This document shows positions 26,216 through 33,690 of a stretch of 64,000 nt of DNA, piece after piece. Every line of letters begins with the position of its first letter. Position 1 is the first letter of the stretch. The stretch lies in assembly GCF_011682145.1 (NCBI RefSeq), contig NZ_WHJH01000022.1, forward strand, positions 36,351-100,350, in the 5' to 3' direction. The notes under the pieces are model-generated. The model did not search any database. It saw only the letters and a program-made list of their open reading frames with translations, and was not told the DNA's origin. Both the position numbers and the translations under genes were made by a program. Source of the DNA: Massilia mucilaginosa (GTDB lineage Bacteria; Pseudomonadota; Gammaproteobacteria; Burkholderiales; Burkholderiaceae_D).

Positions 26216-27943
26216 GTGGGTCATTTTCTTTCCGTTGTGTTCCAGACCGTTCGGCGTAATCTGTTTGTATTCACGTTCATTGTGCTCGTTCTGGTTTCCG
26301 CAAAATGGATTCGCGGCGAGTGGATGCAGGTTCAAGGCATTGTCAAGGAAGTTCCGGCGCTGCGTGCAGTACAAGGTGATCTGAGCGACCATCAGGCCAC
26401 AGTCGCACAGCGCATTGCGCGTCAGGTGGAGCAATTGTCCGGGGCGACGGTGCAGCAGCTCGATGAGCAAATCCGGGTCCTCGACAACGAGATCCGCCTT
26501 CAGCAGCGCGAGCGCGATAAGGTATCGCTGCCGTCCGACGCGTTCAAGGGCGCGGATCGGATCGTCGACCATGTCAGGCAGCAGGCCATGCGTGCAGCCG
26601 AGATCGAACTGCGGCGCCAGGCGCGGGATCATCTGATGGCCTTGCGTGCGCGTCTTGTTGCCCTGGGTAACCGGCAGGCTGCGCTGGACACACTCAAGCA
26701 ACTCCAGCTCGCGCACGTGAGAATTTACGCGCTCTACCAGAGCAGGCAAAAGGAGCTGGTCCATCAACAGGCTCTGGGAGGACTGCTGGTCAACGTTCCC
26801 TTCACCGCCCCCTATGAGCGCGTGCAGCAATTGGAGCGGGAGGTCAACGATCTGCGCGCCGCGAACCGGAAAGCGTACAAGGACTTTCGTGCCCAGCAGG
26901 CGCTGCTTGATGGGCTGTCGCTTCCCGCTCCGATTGCCGCATTTCGGGTCGATGAGCAGCGCCTCGTCGCGCTTGCCGCACCGCTGCGCGAGCGGCTGCG
27001 CCGGGCCGAGGGCCTGTCGGAACAGAATCACGTTTGGCAAGCTTACCTGGTGGTGCGTCCGGTGCTGCCAGCGGCGCTCGGCGTGCTGATCGGATGGTGG
27101 CTTGTGCCCGCCGCCATCCGGACATTCTTCTATTTCGTGCTGGCGCCGCTGGCCGCACGCAGGCCGGCGATTGTGATCGGTAAAACGCAGGGCAGTGCAC
27201 CCGCGTCACCTTCGGCAAACGCGCAGCGGGCACGCCAGAGCTCAGTCATTTCCGCAGTGTCGCAGAACGTGAACCTGGCGCCTGGCGATGAGATGCTCGT
27301 CCGTCCCGACTATTGCCAGAGTCAGCCCGCAGGTGTCCACGTCACGACGAAGCTGCTGTTTAGCTGGCGCCACTGGCTGACCAGCGTCGCCGCGCACTTG
27401 TGGATGTTGAAGCGGCTTCGCACGATGCAGCCTGCGGATGTGGTGGTGTCGTCCACCGTCGATGCACTCGATGACGTCGCCCTGCTCGAGATTGCTGAGG
27501 GAGAGGCGATCGTGCTGCAGCCGCGCGGGCTGGTCGGGATGATCTGCAAGTCCGGGCAGCGCCCGGTCATTCGCAGTCACTGGCGCCTGGGCACCTTGCA
27601 TGCATGGCTGACGCTCCAGTTGCGTTACCTCGCTTTTGAAGGGCCGGTCACGCTCATCGTCAAGGGCTGCCGAGGCGTGCGGCTGGAAAGCACCTTGAGT
27701 GGCCGCACCATCAGCCAGGATGCGACCCTGGGTTTTAGCGTCAATGCCATGTACTCCACCGTCCGCGCCGACCCGTTTGTTCCTTATCTGAGAGGCAGGC
27801 AGTCGCTTTTTCACGATCAATTCAGTGGACCGGATGCCTACTTCCTGTACGAAGAGGTGCCGCGCAATATGCATCCGGGCGGGCAGAAGCGGAATCCCTT
27901 GGAAGTCGTGCTCGATGCCGGACTGAAGGCGTTCGGGATCTAG
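26216..27943 (+). CDS. Large coiled-coil membrane protein of unknown function
   Basis: A 575-residue protein starting at GTG. One N-terminal membrane helix (about 15-32), a long coiled coil (about 45-275, rich in Gln/Arg/Glu heptads), a second hydrophobic segment (about 280-320) and a C-terminal beta-rich domain (about 350-550). The last domain has features such as EGEAIVLQPRGLVGMICKSG and GPVTLIVKGCRGVRLES that loosely recall AIM24/DUF124-type beta domains, but I cannot confirm this. Base composition is a little less GC-rich than the neighbours. The gene stands alone just upstream of the tRNA-Phe fragment. Possible envelope-spanning structural role. Confidence 0.7.
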   Translation: MGHFLSVVFQTVRRNLFVFTFIVLVLVSAKWIRGEWMQVQGIVKEVPALRAVQGDLSDHQATVAQRIARQVEQLSGATVQQLDEQIRVLDNEIRLQQRERDKVSLPSDAFKGADRIVDHVRQQAMRAAEIELRRQARDHLMALRARLVALGNRQAALDTLKQLQLAHVRIYALYQSRQKELVHQQALGGLLVNVPFTAPYERVQQLEREVNDLRAANRKAYKDFRAQQALLDGLSLPAPIAAFRVDEQRLVALAAPLRERLRRAEGLSEQNHVWQAYLVVRPVLPAALGVLIGWWLVPAAIRTFFYFVLAPLAARRPAIVIGKTQGSAPASPSANAQRARQSSVISAVSQNVNLAPGDEMLVRPDYCQSQPAGVHVTTKLLFSWRHWLTSVAAHLWMLKRLRTMQPADVVVSSTVDALDDVALLEIAEGEAIVLQPRGLVGMICKSGQRPVIRSHWRLGTLHAWLTLQLRYLAFEGPVTLIVKGCRGVRLESTLSGRTISQDATLGFSVNAMYSTVRADPFVPYLRGRQSLFHDQFSGPDAYFLYEEVPRNMHPGGQKRNPLEVVLDAGLKAFGI

Positions 27944-28022
27944 GTTTTTCTTGTAAGGGGGATTGGGTAGAAGCTTGAGCTGTTGAGGCAGATGGTCGCG
28001 CAGGCCGACTACGGATGCCGGA

Positions 28023-28061
28023 AACGACAACGCCAACCTGCATGGGTTGGCGTTGTCGTTT
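28023..28061. terminator. Long bidirectional hairpin next to the tRNA-Phe fragment
   Basis: AACGACAACGCCAACC and GGTTGGCGTTGTCGTT pair over 16 bp around a 7-nt loop. On the minus strand it follows the tRNA fragment as a terminator would follow a tRNA gene. Its core matches the terminator of the intact tRNA-Phe at 30009-30084 and the hairpin at 12341. Confidence 0.75.
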
Positions 28062-28072
28062 GATACCGTTCT

Positions 28073-28124
28073 TGGTGGCCCGGGGCGGAATCGAACCACC
28101 GGCACAAGGATTTTCAATCCTCTG
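28073..28124 (-). repeat. 3' fragment of tRNA-Phe (52 nt), not a functional tRNA
   Basis: Fifty-one of 52 bases match the 3' part of the intact tRNA-Phe genes at 30009 and 30932, from the anticodon-stem CAGAG through the GAA anticodon, T-arm, acceptor 3' strand and encoded CCA. The acceptor 5' strand and D-arm are absent and replaced by the coding sequence of a diguanylate cyclase. The intact tRNA copy and this fragment form direct repeats around a 1.9-kb segment, the arrangement left by integration into a tRNA 3' end or by recombination between tRNA copies. Confidence 0.9.
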
Positions 28125-29460
28125 ATCCTGCCCCCGCCACGACCGCCTTGGCGGCATACATCCTCTCATCCGCGTGGGACATGAGGGCCTGCCGATTGTC
28201 GCCATGCTCAGGATAATGCGCAATGCCGATGCTGACGGAAACCTGCAGTTGGATGCCTTCGCCAAGGTCGACCGGCGCCGCCAGCGCCAGATGGATTTTA
28301 TCCACGACCAGCCCCGCATTCGAGGGCAGGGCGCTATTTTCCAGCAGGACGACGAATTCATCACCGCCCAGGCGCGCCAGCGTATCGGCGTTGCGCAGGC
28401 AGAAGGCGATGCGGCGCGCGACCTGCCGCAGCAACAGGTCGCCACATGCGTGGCCGTAGCTGTCGTTGACCAGTTTGAACCGGTTCAGGTCGATGAACAG
28501 CAAGGACAAGCCCTCCTGCTGACGTCGAGCGCGGGCGAGGGCGGTGTCGAGCCGGTCGTAGAGCAGGCGCCGGTTCGGCAGGCGGGTGAGCTCGTCGTAC
28601 ATAGCCATGAAATGCATTTGCGCATGCAAGCGCTTGCGCTGGATGGCGGCGGCGAGCTGGTCCGCCACGAACAGCAGCAGGTCGCGGTCGTGAGCCATGT
28701 AGCTGGCGCCCTCGGTTCCCGTGCACAGTACGATAACGCCGACGATACCCTCGGGAGTCTTCAGTGGCACCGCAAGTGCGCCGCCTGTCATGCTGTTCGC
28801 CACTGCCTGCAACTGTGCCGGCAGTGCTTCACTGCTCCCGGACTTCAGCAGCAGCGGCGCTGCGCGTCGAACCGCTTCCTCGCACAGCACGCGCGTCAAG
28901 GACGCATTGGACGGCATGCCGCCGTCGACGTAATAGGCAAAGTGCAAGTGCTGGCCGGCCGTGTCGAGCAGGGCCACGCCAAAACCGGAGGCGGGCAGCA
29001 GGTCGCCGATGATCGCGTGGCTGCGCTGAAACAGGTCCACCAAGTCGTCGCTTGCCTGCGCCGCCTCGGAAATGGCGTAGAGCACCGCCTGCAGCGCCTG
29101 GGCCTGCTTCAGGAGCGTTACATCGCGCGCAACCGCCACGCGCAACTGATCAGGCTCGGACCAGCGCGCCGACCACATGATATGGGCGATGCTCCCGTCC
29201 TTACGCAGGTAACGGTTTTCGAAATGGATATGGGATTCGCCGTTCATGATGTTGCGCGCCGCAGCCAGCGTGCGCTCACGGTCGGCCGGCGCGACAAGAT
29301 CGATCATGAGCTTGCCGATCATTTCCTGTTGGGTATAGCCGAAGATGCGTTCGCAGGCGGCGCTGACAAACACGAAACGTCCACCGGCGTCGACCATGCA
29401 GACAGCGTCAAGCAGCAAGTCAGTGAGGTTGGCCACGGGGGCGGCGACGATATTTTCCAT
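28114..29460 (-). CDS. PAS-GAF-GGDEF diguanylate cyclase
   Basis: A 448-residue soluble sensor enzyme that makes c-di-GMP. A PAS domain (about 8-125, with GGRFVFVSAACERIFGY) is followed by a GAF domain (about 140-285) and a GGDEF domain (about 290-445). The catalytic RLGGDEFVVLL is intact and an RxxD inhibitory site (RNAD) lies five residues before it. The start is ATG 29460; a farther in-frame ATG at 29532 gives residues unlike the family. Oddly, the last codons (Ser-Glu-Asp) and the TGA stop come from the anticodon stem and loop of a tRNA-Phe fragment, so the original C-terminus may have been replaced. There is no membrane segment and no partner gene. Confidence 0.92.
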   Translation of the reverse strand: MENIVAAPVANLTDLLLDAVCMVDAGGRFVFVSAACERIFGYTQQEMIGKLMIDLVAPADRERTLAAARNIMNGESHIHFENRYLRKDGSIAHIMWSARWSEPDQLRVAVARDVTLLKQAQALQAVLYAISEAAQASDDLVDLFQRSHAIIGDLLPASGFGVALLDTAGQHLHFAYYVDGGMPSNASLTRVLCEEAVRRAAPLLLKSGSSEALPAQLQAVANSMTGGALAVPLKTPEGIVGVIVLCTGTEGASYMAHDRDLLLFVADQLAAAIQRKRLHAQMHFMAMYDELTRLPNRRLLYDRLDTALARARRQQEGLSLLFIDLNRFKLVNDSYGHACGDLLLRQVARRIAFCLRNADTLARLGGDEFVVLLENSALPSNAGLVVDKIHLALAAPVDLGEGIQLQVSVSIGIAHYPEHGDNRQALMSHADERMYAAKAVVAGAGSED

Positions 29461-30008
29461 GTTCCATTTTAACGGACATTTGACGGGAGCAAGGAATCGG
29501 AGCCATCGCGGTAAACGTGGACACGTCGACAACCCGCCGCGACCCTGGCATGGCGAAATACGTCAACTTCGCTGCCCTGGCGGCCGAGTGCGGAGCGCGC
29601 TGCCATCCTCGGGATACTTAACTCTGGACATGTAGGACAGGGGGAAATCACGGCCACGGTGCCCCGGCAGCGGAAAACTCCGTGGTATGACTCTCCCGTG
29701 ATGGGCTTCGTCTTCGACTACAAAGAAATCGAAATTATCTGCTGTCCGGACGAAGAGCGTGATTCTTTGGAATGACGATGAGCGCGACTACATATGCGGC
29801 GGATGTTACGGAGAATTTCAGCGGAAGTGTGCAGAAGTGGACTGATGATGCAGCAATGACGACTGCATTGCCTGCTCGATCGGACCTATCACCGTTGATG
29901 AGCGGTCGTGACTGCGGGATGAGCCGACATAGACCTGACACGAGGACGACAAGTTCCACAAACAAAAACGCCAACCAGCGATGGTTGGCGTTGCGTGAGC
30001 GATGTTCT
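29461..30008. other. Intergenic region inside the tRNA-flanked segment
   Basis: 548 bp of lower coding character than its surroundings. The only protein-like piece is a short frame (ATG at 29701, 24 codons, MGFVFDYKEIEIICCPDEER) without a clear ribosome-binding site, too weak to call. A tRNA terminator occupies 29964-29993. No integrase or transposase remnant is visible. Confidence 0.5.
29964..29993 (-). terminator. Terminator of the first intact tRNA-Phe gene
   Basis: AACGCCAACC/GGTTGGCGTT stem with a 6-nt loop and T-run on the minus strand, 16 bp after the tRNA 3' end. Confidence 0.85.
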
Positions 30009-30084
30009 TGGTGGCCCGGGGCGGAATCGAACCACCGACACAAGGATTTTCAATCCTCTGCTCTACCGACTGAGCTACCAGGCC
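30009..30084 (-). tRNA. tRNA-Phe (GAA), copy 1
   Basis: Full 76-nt cloverleaf on the minus strand: 7-bp acceptor stem GGCCTGG/CCGGGCC with one G-T pair, D-arm GCTC...GAGC, anticodon loop TTGAAAA giving anticodon GAA, T-loop TTCGATT, and an encoded CCA end. Identical to the copy at 30932-31007. Confidence 0.97.
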
Positions 30085-30177
30085 AAGGGTCGCTATCATA
30101 GCAGCCCCCGGCCGGTCTGGCTAGTGGGCAGTGCCAGTATTGCATTCACGCCCGCACCGCATCCCCACTTTTGCCGC

Positions 30178-30633
30178 TTATTTCGGCATCACGACCGTAT
30201 CGATCACGTGAATCACGCCGTTATCGGCCGCGATATCGGTCTTGACCACATGCGCCTTGTCGAGCATGACCTTGCCGCCCGCCGCCGTCACAGTCAGGTT
30301 GCTGCCTTGAACCGACTTGACCGCGCCCGGCTTCACATCCGCCGCCATCACTTTGCCTGGCACCACGTGGTAAGTGAGCACCTTGGTCAGCGCGGCTTTG
30401 TCTTTAAGCAGGGCATCGAGCTTGGCTTTCGGGATTTTTGCGAAGGCTTCATCGGTTGGCGCGAACACAGTGAACGGACCCGGGCCTTTCAAGGTGTCGA
30501 CCAGGCCCGCAGCCTGCACCGCCGCGACCAGCGTATTGAAGGTGCCGGCCGACTTGGCGGTATCGACGATATCGGCTGCATTCGCAGCGCCAAATGCCAG
30601 GGAGAATGCTGTTGCGATGAGTACTTTTTTCAT
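30178..30633 (-). CDS. Exported fasciclin (FAS1) domain protein
   Basis: A 151-residue secreted protein with signal peptide [19 protein letters not shown], preceded by a good AAGGA ribosome-binding site. The mature part is one FAS1 domain with both conserved boxes: [14 protein letters not shown] (H1 region) and [14 protein letters not shown] (H2 end), plus the YHVVPGK motif between them. FAS1 proteins mediate adhesion or surface contacts; small bacterial versions are common in Oxalobacteraceae. It sits between the two intact tRNA-Phe genes on the same strand, with its own promoter region. Confidence 0.93.
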   Translation of the reverse strand: MKKVLIATAFSLAFGAANAADIVDTAKSAGTFNTLVAAVQAAGLVDTLKGPGPFTVFAPTDEAFAKIPKAKLDALLKDKAALTKVLTYHVVPGKVMAADVKPGAVKSVQGSNLTVTAAGGKVMLDKAHVVKTDIAADNGVIHVIDTVVMPK

Positions 30634-30897
30634 TGCGATTTCCTTTAGATAGATTGACCGCCGCACGATGCGAAGGGTTAAGAGGGACTCTGCTGCACCG
30701 ATATTGAACCGGTATGCAGCCAATTTATCGTTTCTGCCCATGCAAGTCTATTGTGTGCGCTTGCGCGGCTAAGATATAGCGGTTCAAATGCGGTTCGCAT
30801 CGAGGCAGGCGATTTACTGCGAGGCGAGCGGTTGGCAGAGTCCATCACGCAGCCGGGCGCCAAAAAGAGGAGAGCGGAAAGTGGCGAGCGGAAATGC

Positions 30898-30920
30898 AAA
30901 AAGCCACCCGAAGGTGGCGT
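30898..30920 (-). terminator. Terminator of the second tRNA-Phe gene
   Basis: GCCACC/GGTGGC stem with a TTCG-type loop and a T-run on the minus strand, 12 bp beyond the tRNA 3' end. Confidence 0.85.
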
Positions 30921-30931
30921 TTCTGAATTCT

Positions 30932-31007
30932 TGGTGGCCCGGGGCGGAATCGAACCACCGACACAAGGATTTTCAATCCTCTGCTCTACCGACTGAGCTA
31001 CCAGGCC
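30932..31007 (-). tRNA. tRNA-Phe (GAA), copy 2
   Basis: Identical in sequence to copy 1, with anticodon GAA and encoded CCA. The two genes are 847 bp apart with the fasciclin gene between them. Confidence 0.97.
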
Positions 31008-31125
31008 AAGAGGCATGATTATAGACAGCCGATTCGCACTTTGCAAGGCCGACTGGCAACTTTATCGATAAATCGTTCGGCTGCCGCAAAAAACTGTCTG
31101 CTTGCCAGCCGCTATAATGCTCTGT

Positions 31126-32346
31126 ATGACTAGTCCAAATTCTTCTTCCGCGCGTCATCAGAGCGCGGTGTGCATCGTTGGCAACGGCGCCATCGCCAAG
31201 ACGACCGCGCTCGGGTTCGCCCAGGCCGGTCACAGCGTCACCGTGCTGGTCCCGCCATCGGCCCCTTCCAACCTTGCCGCCACCGGCGGCGAGCAGCCCT
31301 GGGATGTGCGCGTCTACGCGCTCAACCACACCGCGCACGGCTTGCTGTCCCAGCTCAAGGTGTGGGGCGCGCTCGATATGGAGCGGGTGGCCGCGGTCGA
31401 TGTCATGGCCGTCAACGGCGATGGCGCCAAACCGGGCGATCTGGCCTTCGATGCTTTTGGCGCCCATGTCGGCGCGCTGGCCTGGATTGTCGAAGACCGC
31501 AACCTGAACCAGGCGCTCGACGCCGCGCTGCGCTTCGCGCCCAATGTCACCATCGTCCAGGGCCGCGCGGTGGGCCTGGCCAGCGACCCTGACGGCGCCA
31601 CCGTGCGCCTCGACGACGGCGGCACGATCGCCAGTGCGCTGGTGGTCGGCGCCGACGGCGCCCAGTCGTGGGTGCGCGGCCAGTGCGATATCGGAGTCGA
31701 CTACCGCTCCTACCACCAGCGCGCCGTGGTGGCCAACTTCGCCTGCGAAAAACCGCACCATGGCGTGGCGCACCAGTGGTTCACCGGCGAAGAAGGCATC
31801 GTGGCGCTGCTGCCGCTGCCCGGAAAACGCGTTTCGCTGGTCTGGTCCGCGCCCGATGCGCTGGCCGACACCATCATGAACGAAAGCCTGGGCGAACTGG
31901 CCGTGCGCCTCGCGGTGCTGGCCGGCGACAAGCTGGGCGAACTCAAACCGCTGCAGCCGGAGGCGGTCAAGGACCTGCCGCTGGCGCTGATTCGCCCGCA
32001 TGCCATCGTCGCGCCGCGCGTGGCGCTGGTGGGCGACGCCGCCCACGTGGTCCATCCGCTGGCCGGCCACGGCATGAACCTCGGCTTTGCCGATGTCGCC
32101 GCCCTGCTCAAGACCATCGCCGCGCGCGAACCGCAGCGCGCCATCGGCGACGAGCGCGTGCTGGCACGCTACGCCCGCGCGCGCAAGGAAGACATCCTGC
32201 TGATGCAGGTCGCCACGGACGGCCTGGCGCGCCTGTTCGGTACCAACCTGGAACCGGTGCGCATCGCGCGTAACCTGGGACTGAATTTGCTGGACAAGTT
32301 GCCACTGCTGAAGCGTCGACTGATGTCGCACGCCATGGGCAAGTAG
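31126..32346 (+). CDS. UbiH/COQ6 family FAD-dependent monooxygenase
   Basis: A 406-residue class A flavoprotein hydroxylase, probably acting on a ubiquinone precursor ring. The N-terminal Rossmann segment reads IVGNGAIAKTTALGFAQAG (about 17-35), in which the last Gly of the usual GxGxxG is Ala. The second FAD-binding GD motif VALVGDAAHVVHPLAGHGMN is intact (about 299-318). Length matches UbiH, UbiF and UbiI; which ring position it hydroxylates cannot be deduced, since betaproteobacteria vary in how many of these enzymes they have. It is followed 24 bp later by dsbC, so the two are probably co-transcribed. Confidence 0.88.
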   Translation: MTSPNSSSARHQSAVCIVGNGAIAKTTALGFAQAGHSVTVLVPPSAPSNLAATGGEQPWDVRVYALNHTAHGLLSQLKVWGALDMERVAAVDVMAVNGDGAKPGDLAFDAFGAHVGALAWIVEDRNLNQALDAALRFAPNVTIVQGRAVGLASDPDGATVRLDDGGTIASALVVGADGAQSWVRGQCDIGVDYRSYHQRAVVANFACEKPHHGVAHQWFTGEEGIVALLPLPGKRVSLVWSAPDALADTIMNESLGELAVRLAVLAGDKLGELKPLQPEAVKDLPLALIRPHAIVAPRVALVGDAAHVVHPLAGHGMNLGFADVAALLKTIAAREPQRAIGDERVLARYARARKEDILLMQVATDGLARLFGTNLEPVRIARNLGLNLLDKLPLLKRRLMSHAMGK

Positions 32347-32370
32347 GCTGTTAAAGGAATCGGAGAAGCT

Positions 32371-33168
32371 ATGACTAAAAGTAAACTCGCGCTGTTCGTG
32401 TTGGCCGGATTGTCCGCCACTGTCGCCAGCGCCGCCCCCGCACCCGCCCCGGCCAAAGCGGGCCTGGAAGAGACGATCAGGAAGCGCATCGAGCCTCGCC
32501 TGGGCAAGGACTTGAAGATCGAATCGATCAAAAAGACGCCTTACAGCGGCCTGTATGAGGTACGCGCCAATGGCGACATCATCTACACCGACGAAGCAGG
32601 CGAGTACCTGATCTTCGGCCAGGTGGTGGACGTCAAGACGCAGCGCAACCTGACCAAGGAGCGCGTCGACGAGATCAACATGATCAAGTTCAGCGACCTG
32701 CCGTTCCAGCATGCGCTCAAGCTGGTCAAGGGCGACGGCAAGCGCACCATCGCCATCTTCGAAGACCCGAACTGCGGCTACTGCAAGCGCTTCCGCCAGA
32801 CCACGCTCAAGGAAATCGACAACGTGACGGTGTACACCTTCATGTACAACATCCTGTCCGAGGATTCGTCGGCCAAGTCCAAGAACATCTGGTGCGCGCC
32901 CGACCGCAACAAGGCCTGGGATGACTGGATGCTCGATAACAAAGCAGCGCCGGCCGCCGCCGCCAACTGCGCCAACCCGAACGACAAGGTGTTCGAACTC
33001 GGTCGCAAACTGCGCATCGAGGGGACGCCGGCGATCTTCTTTGTCGACGGCAGCCGCATTCCTGGCGCGATCGATACCAAGGGACTGGAAGCCAAATTCG
33101 CCAGCCTGAACAAAACAGCCAAGCCTGCCGCGGCGGCTGCGCCAGCGCCGGTCGCGGCAAAAAAATAG
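32371..33168 (+). CDS. dsbC: Thiol:disulfide isomerase DsbC
   Basis: A 265-residue periplasmic protein with a signal peptide (ending VASAA, about residue 22). It has the N-terminal dimerisation domain (about 30-95, with SGLYEVRANGDIIYTDEAG) and a C-terminal thioredoxin fold with the active site CGYC (135-138) and the cis-proline GTPAIFF. A second cysteine pair (IWC...ANC) matches the structural disulfide of DsbC. An Ala/Pro-rich tail follows residue 250. It shuffles wrong disulfides in exported proteins and needs DsbD for reduction; dsbD is not in the window. Context: directly after the UbiH-like gene. Confidence 0.93.
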   Translation: MTKSKLALFVLAGLSATVASAAPAPAPAKAGLEETIRKRIEPRLGKDLKIESIKKTPYSGLYEVRANGDIIYTDEAGEYLIFGQVVDVKTQRNLTKERVDEINMIKFSDLPFQHALKLVKGDGKRTIAIFEDPNCGYCKRFRQTTLKEIDNVTVYTFMYNILSEDSSAKSKNIWCAPDRNKAWDDWMLDNKAAPAAAANCANPNDKVFELGRKLRIEGTPAIFFVDGSRIPGAIDTKGLEAKFASLNKTAKPAAAAAPAPVAAKK

Positions 33169-33221
33169 CACCGTATAAAAATAGCAGTCCGAAGCGCAGT
33201 ACCAAAACAAGGGAGTAGTAC

Positions 33222-33680
33222 ATGGTCACTTTGAATATCAACGGCCGCGACATGCAGGTCGACGCCGATCCGGCCACGCCCATCCTGTGGGCGTTGCGCG
33301 ATAACCTGAACATGACGGGCACTAAATTCGGCTGCGGCGCGGCCCTGTGCGGCGCCTGTACGGTGCACCTGAACGGCGACGCGATCCGCTCGTGCATCAC
33401 GCCCATTTCGGCCGCCGCCGGCCAGAAGATCACCACCATCGAAGCGATGGAGGGCGACGCGGTCGGCAAGGCGGTGCAGGATGCGTGGGTACGCCACGAC
33501 GTGCCGCAATGCGGCTACTGTCAGAGCGGCCAGGTGATGAGCGCCACGGCCCTGCTGCGCACCAACAAGAAACCGACCGATGACGACATCGACGGCGCCA
33601 TGAGCGGCAATATCTGCCGCTGCGGCACCTATCAACGAATCCGCGCAGCCATCAAGGACGCGGCGACTACATTAGCCTGA
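33222..33680 (+). CDS. 2Fe-2S small subunit of an IorAB-type molybdenum hydroxylase
   Basis: A 152-residue iron-sulfur protein. The plant-ferredoxin-type cluster ligands are in [12 protein letters not shown] (about 38-49), and the second cluster ligands are in [11 protein letters not shown] and [11 protein letters not shown]. It passes electrons from the molybdenum cofactor subunit to an outside acceptor. This two-subunit arrangement, without a separate FAD subunit, is typical of isoquinoline 1-oxidoreductase (IorA) and related aldehyde oxidoreductases. It overlaps no gene but is only 10 bp from the large subunit, so translation is likely coupled. A GGGAG site precedes the ATG. Confidence 0.94.
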   Translation: MVTLNINGRDMQVDADPATPILWALRDNLNMTGTKFGCGAALCGACTVHLNGDAIRSCITPISAAAGQKITTIEAMEGDAVGKAVQDAWVRHDVPQCGYCQSGQVMSATALLRTNKKPTDDDIDGAMSGNICRCGTYQRIRAAIKDAATTLA

Positions 33681-33690
33681 GGAGAGTCGC

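Noticed and set aside
28073..28124. A third functional tRNA-Phe
   Set aside because: The D-arm and the 5' acceptor strand are missing.
29701..29775. Small gene of 24 codons in the tRNA-flanked segment
   Set aside because: No ribosome-binding site and no downstream signal; it could be a remnant but is not supportable.
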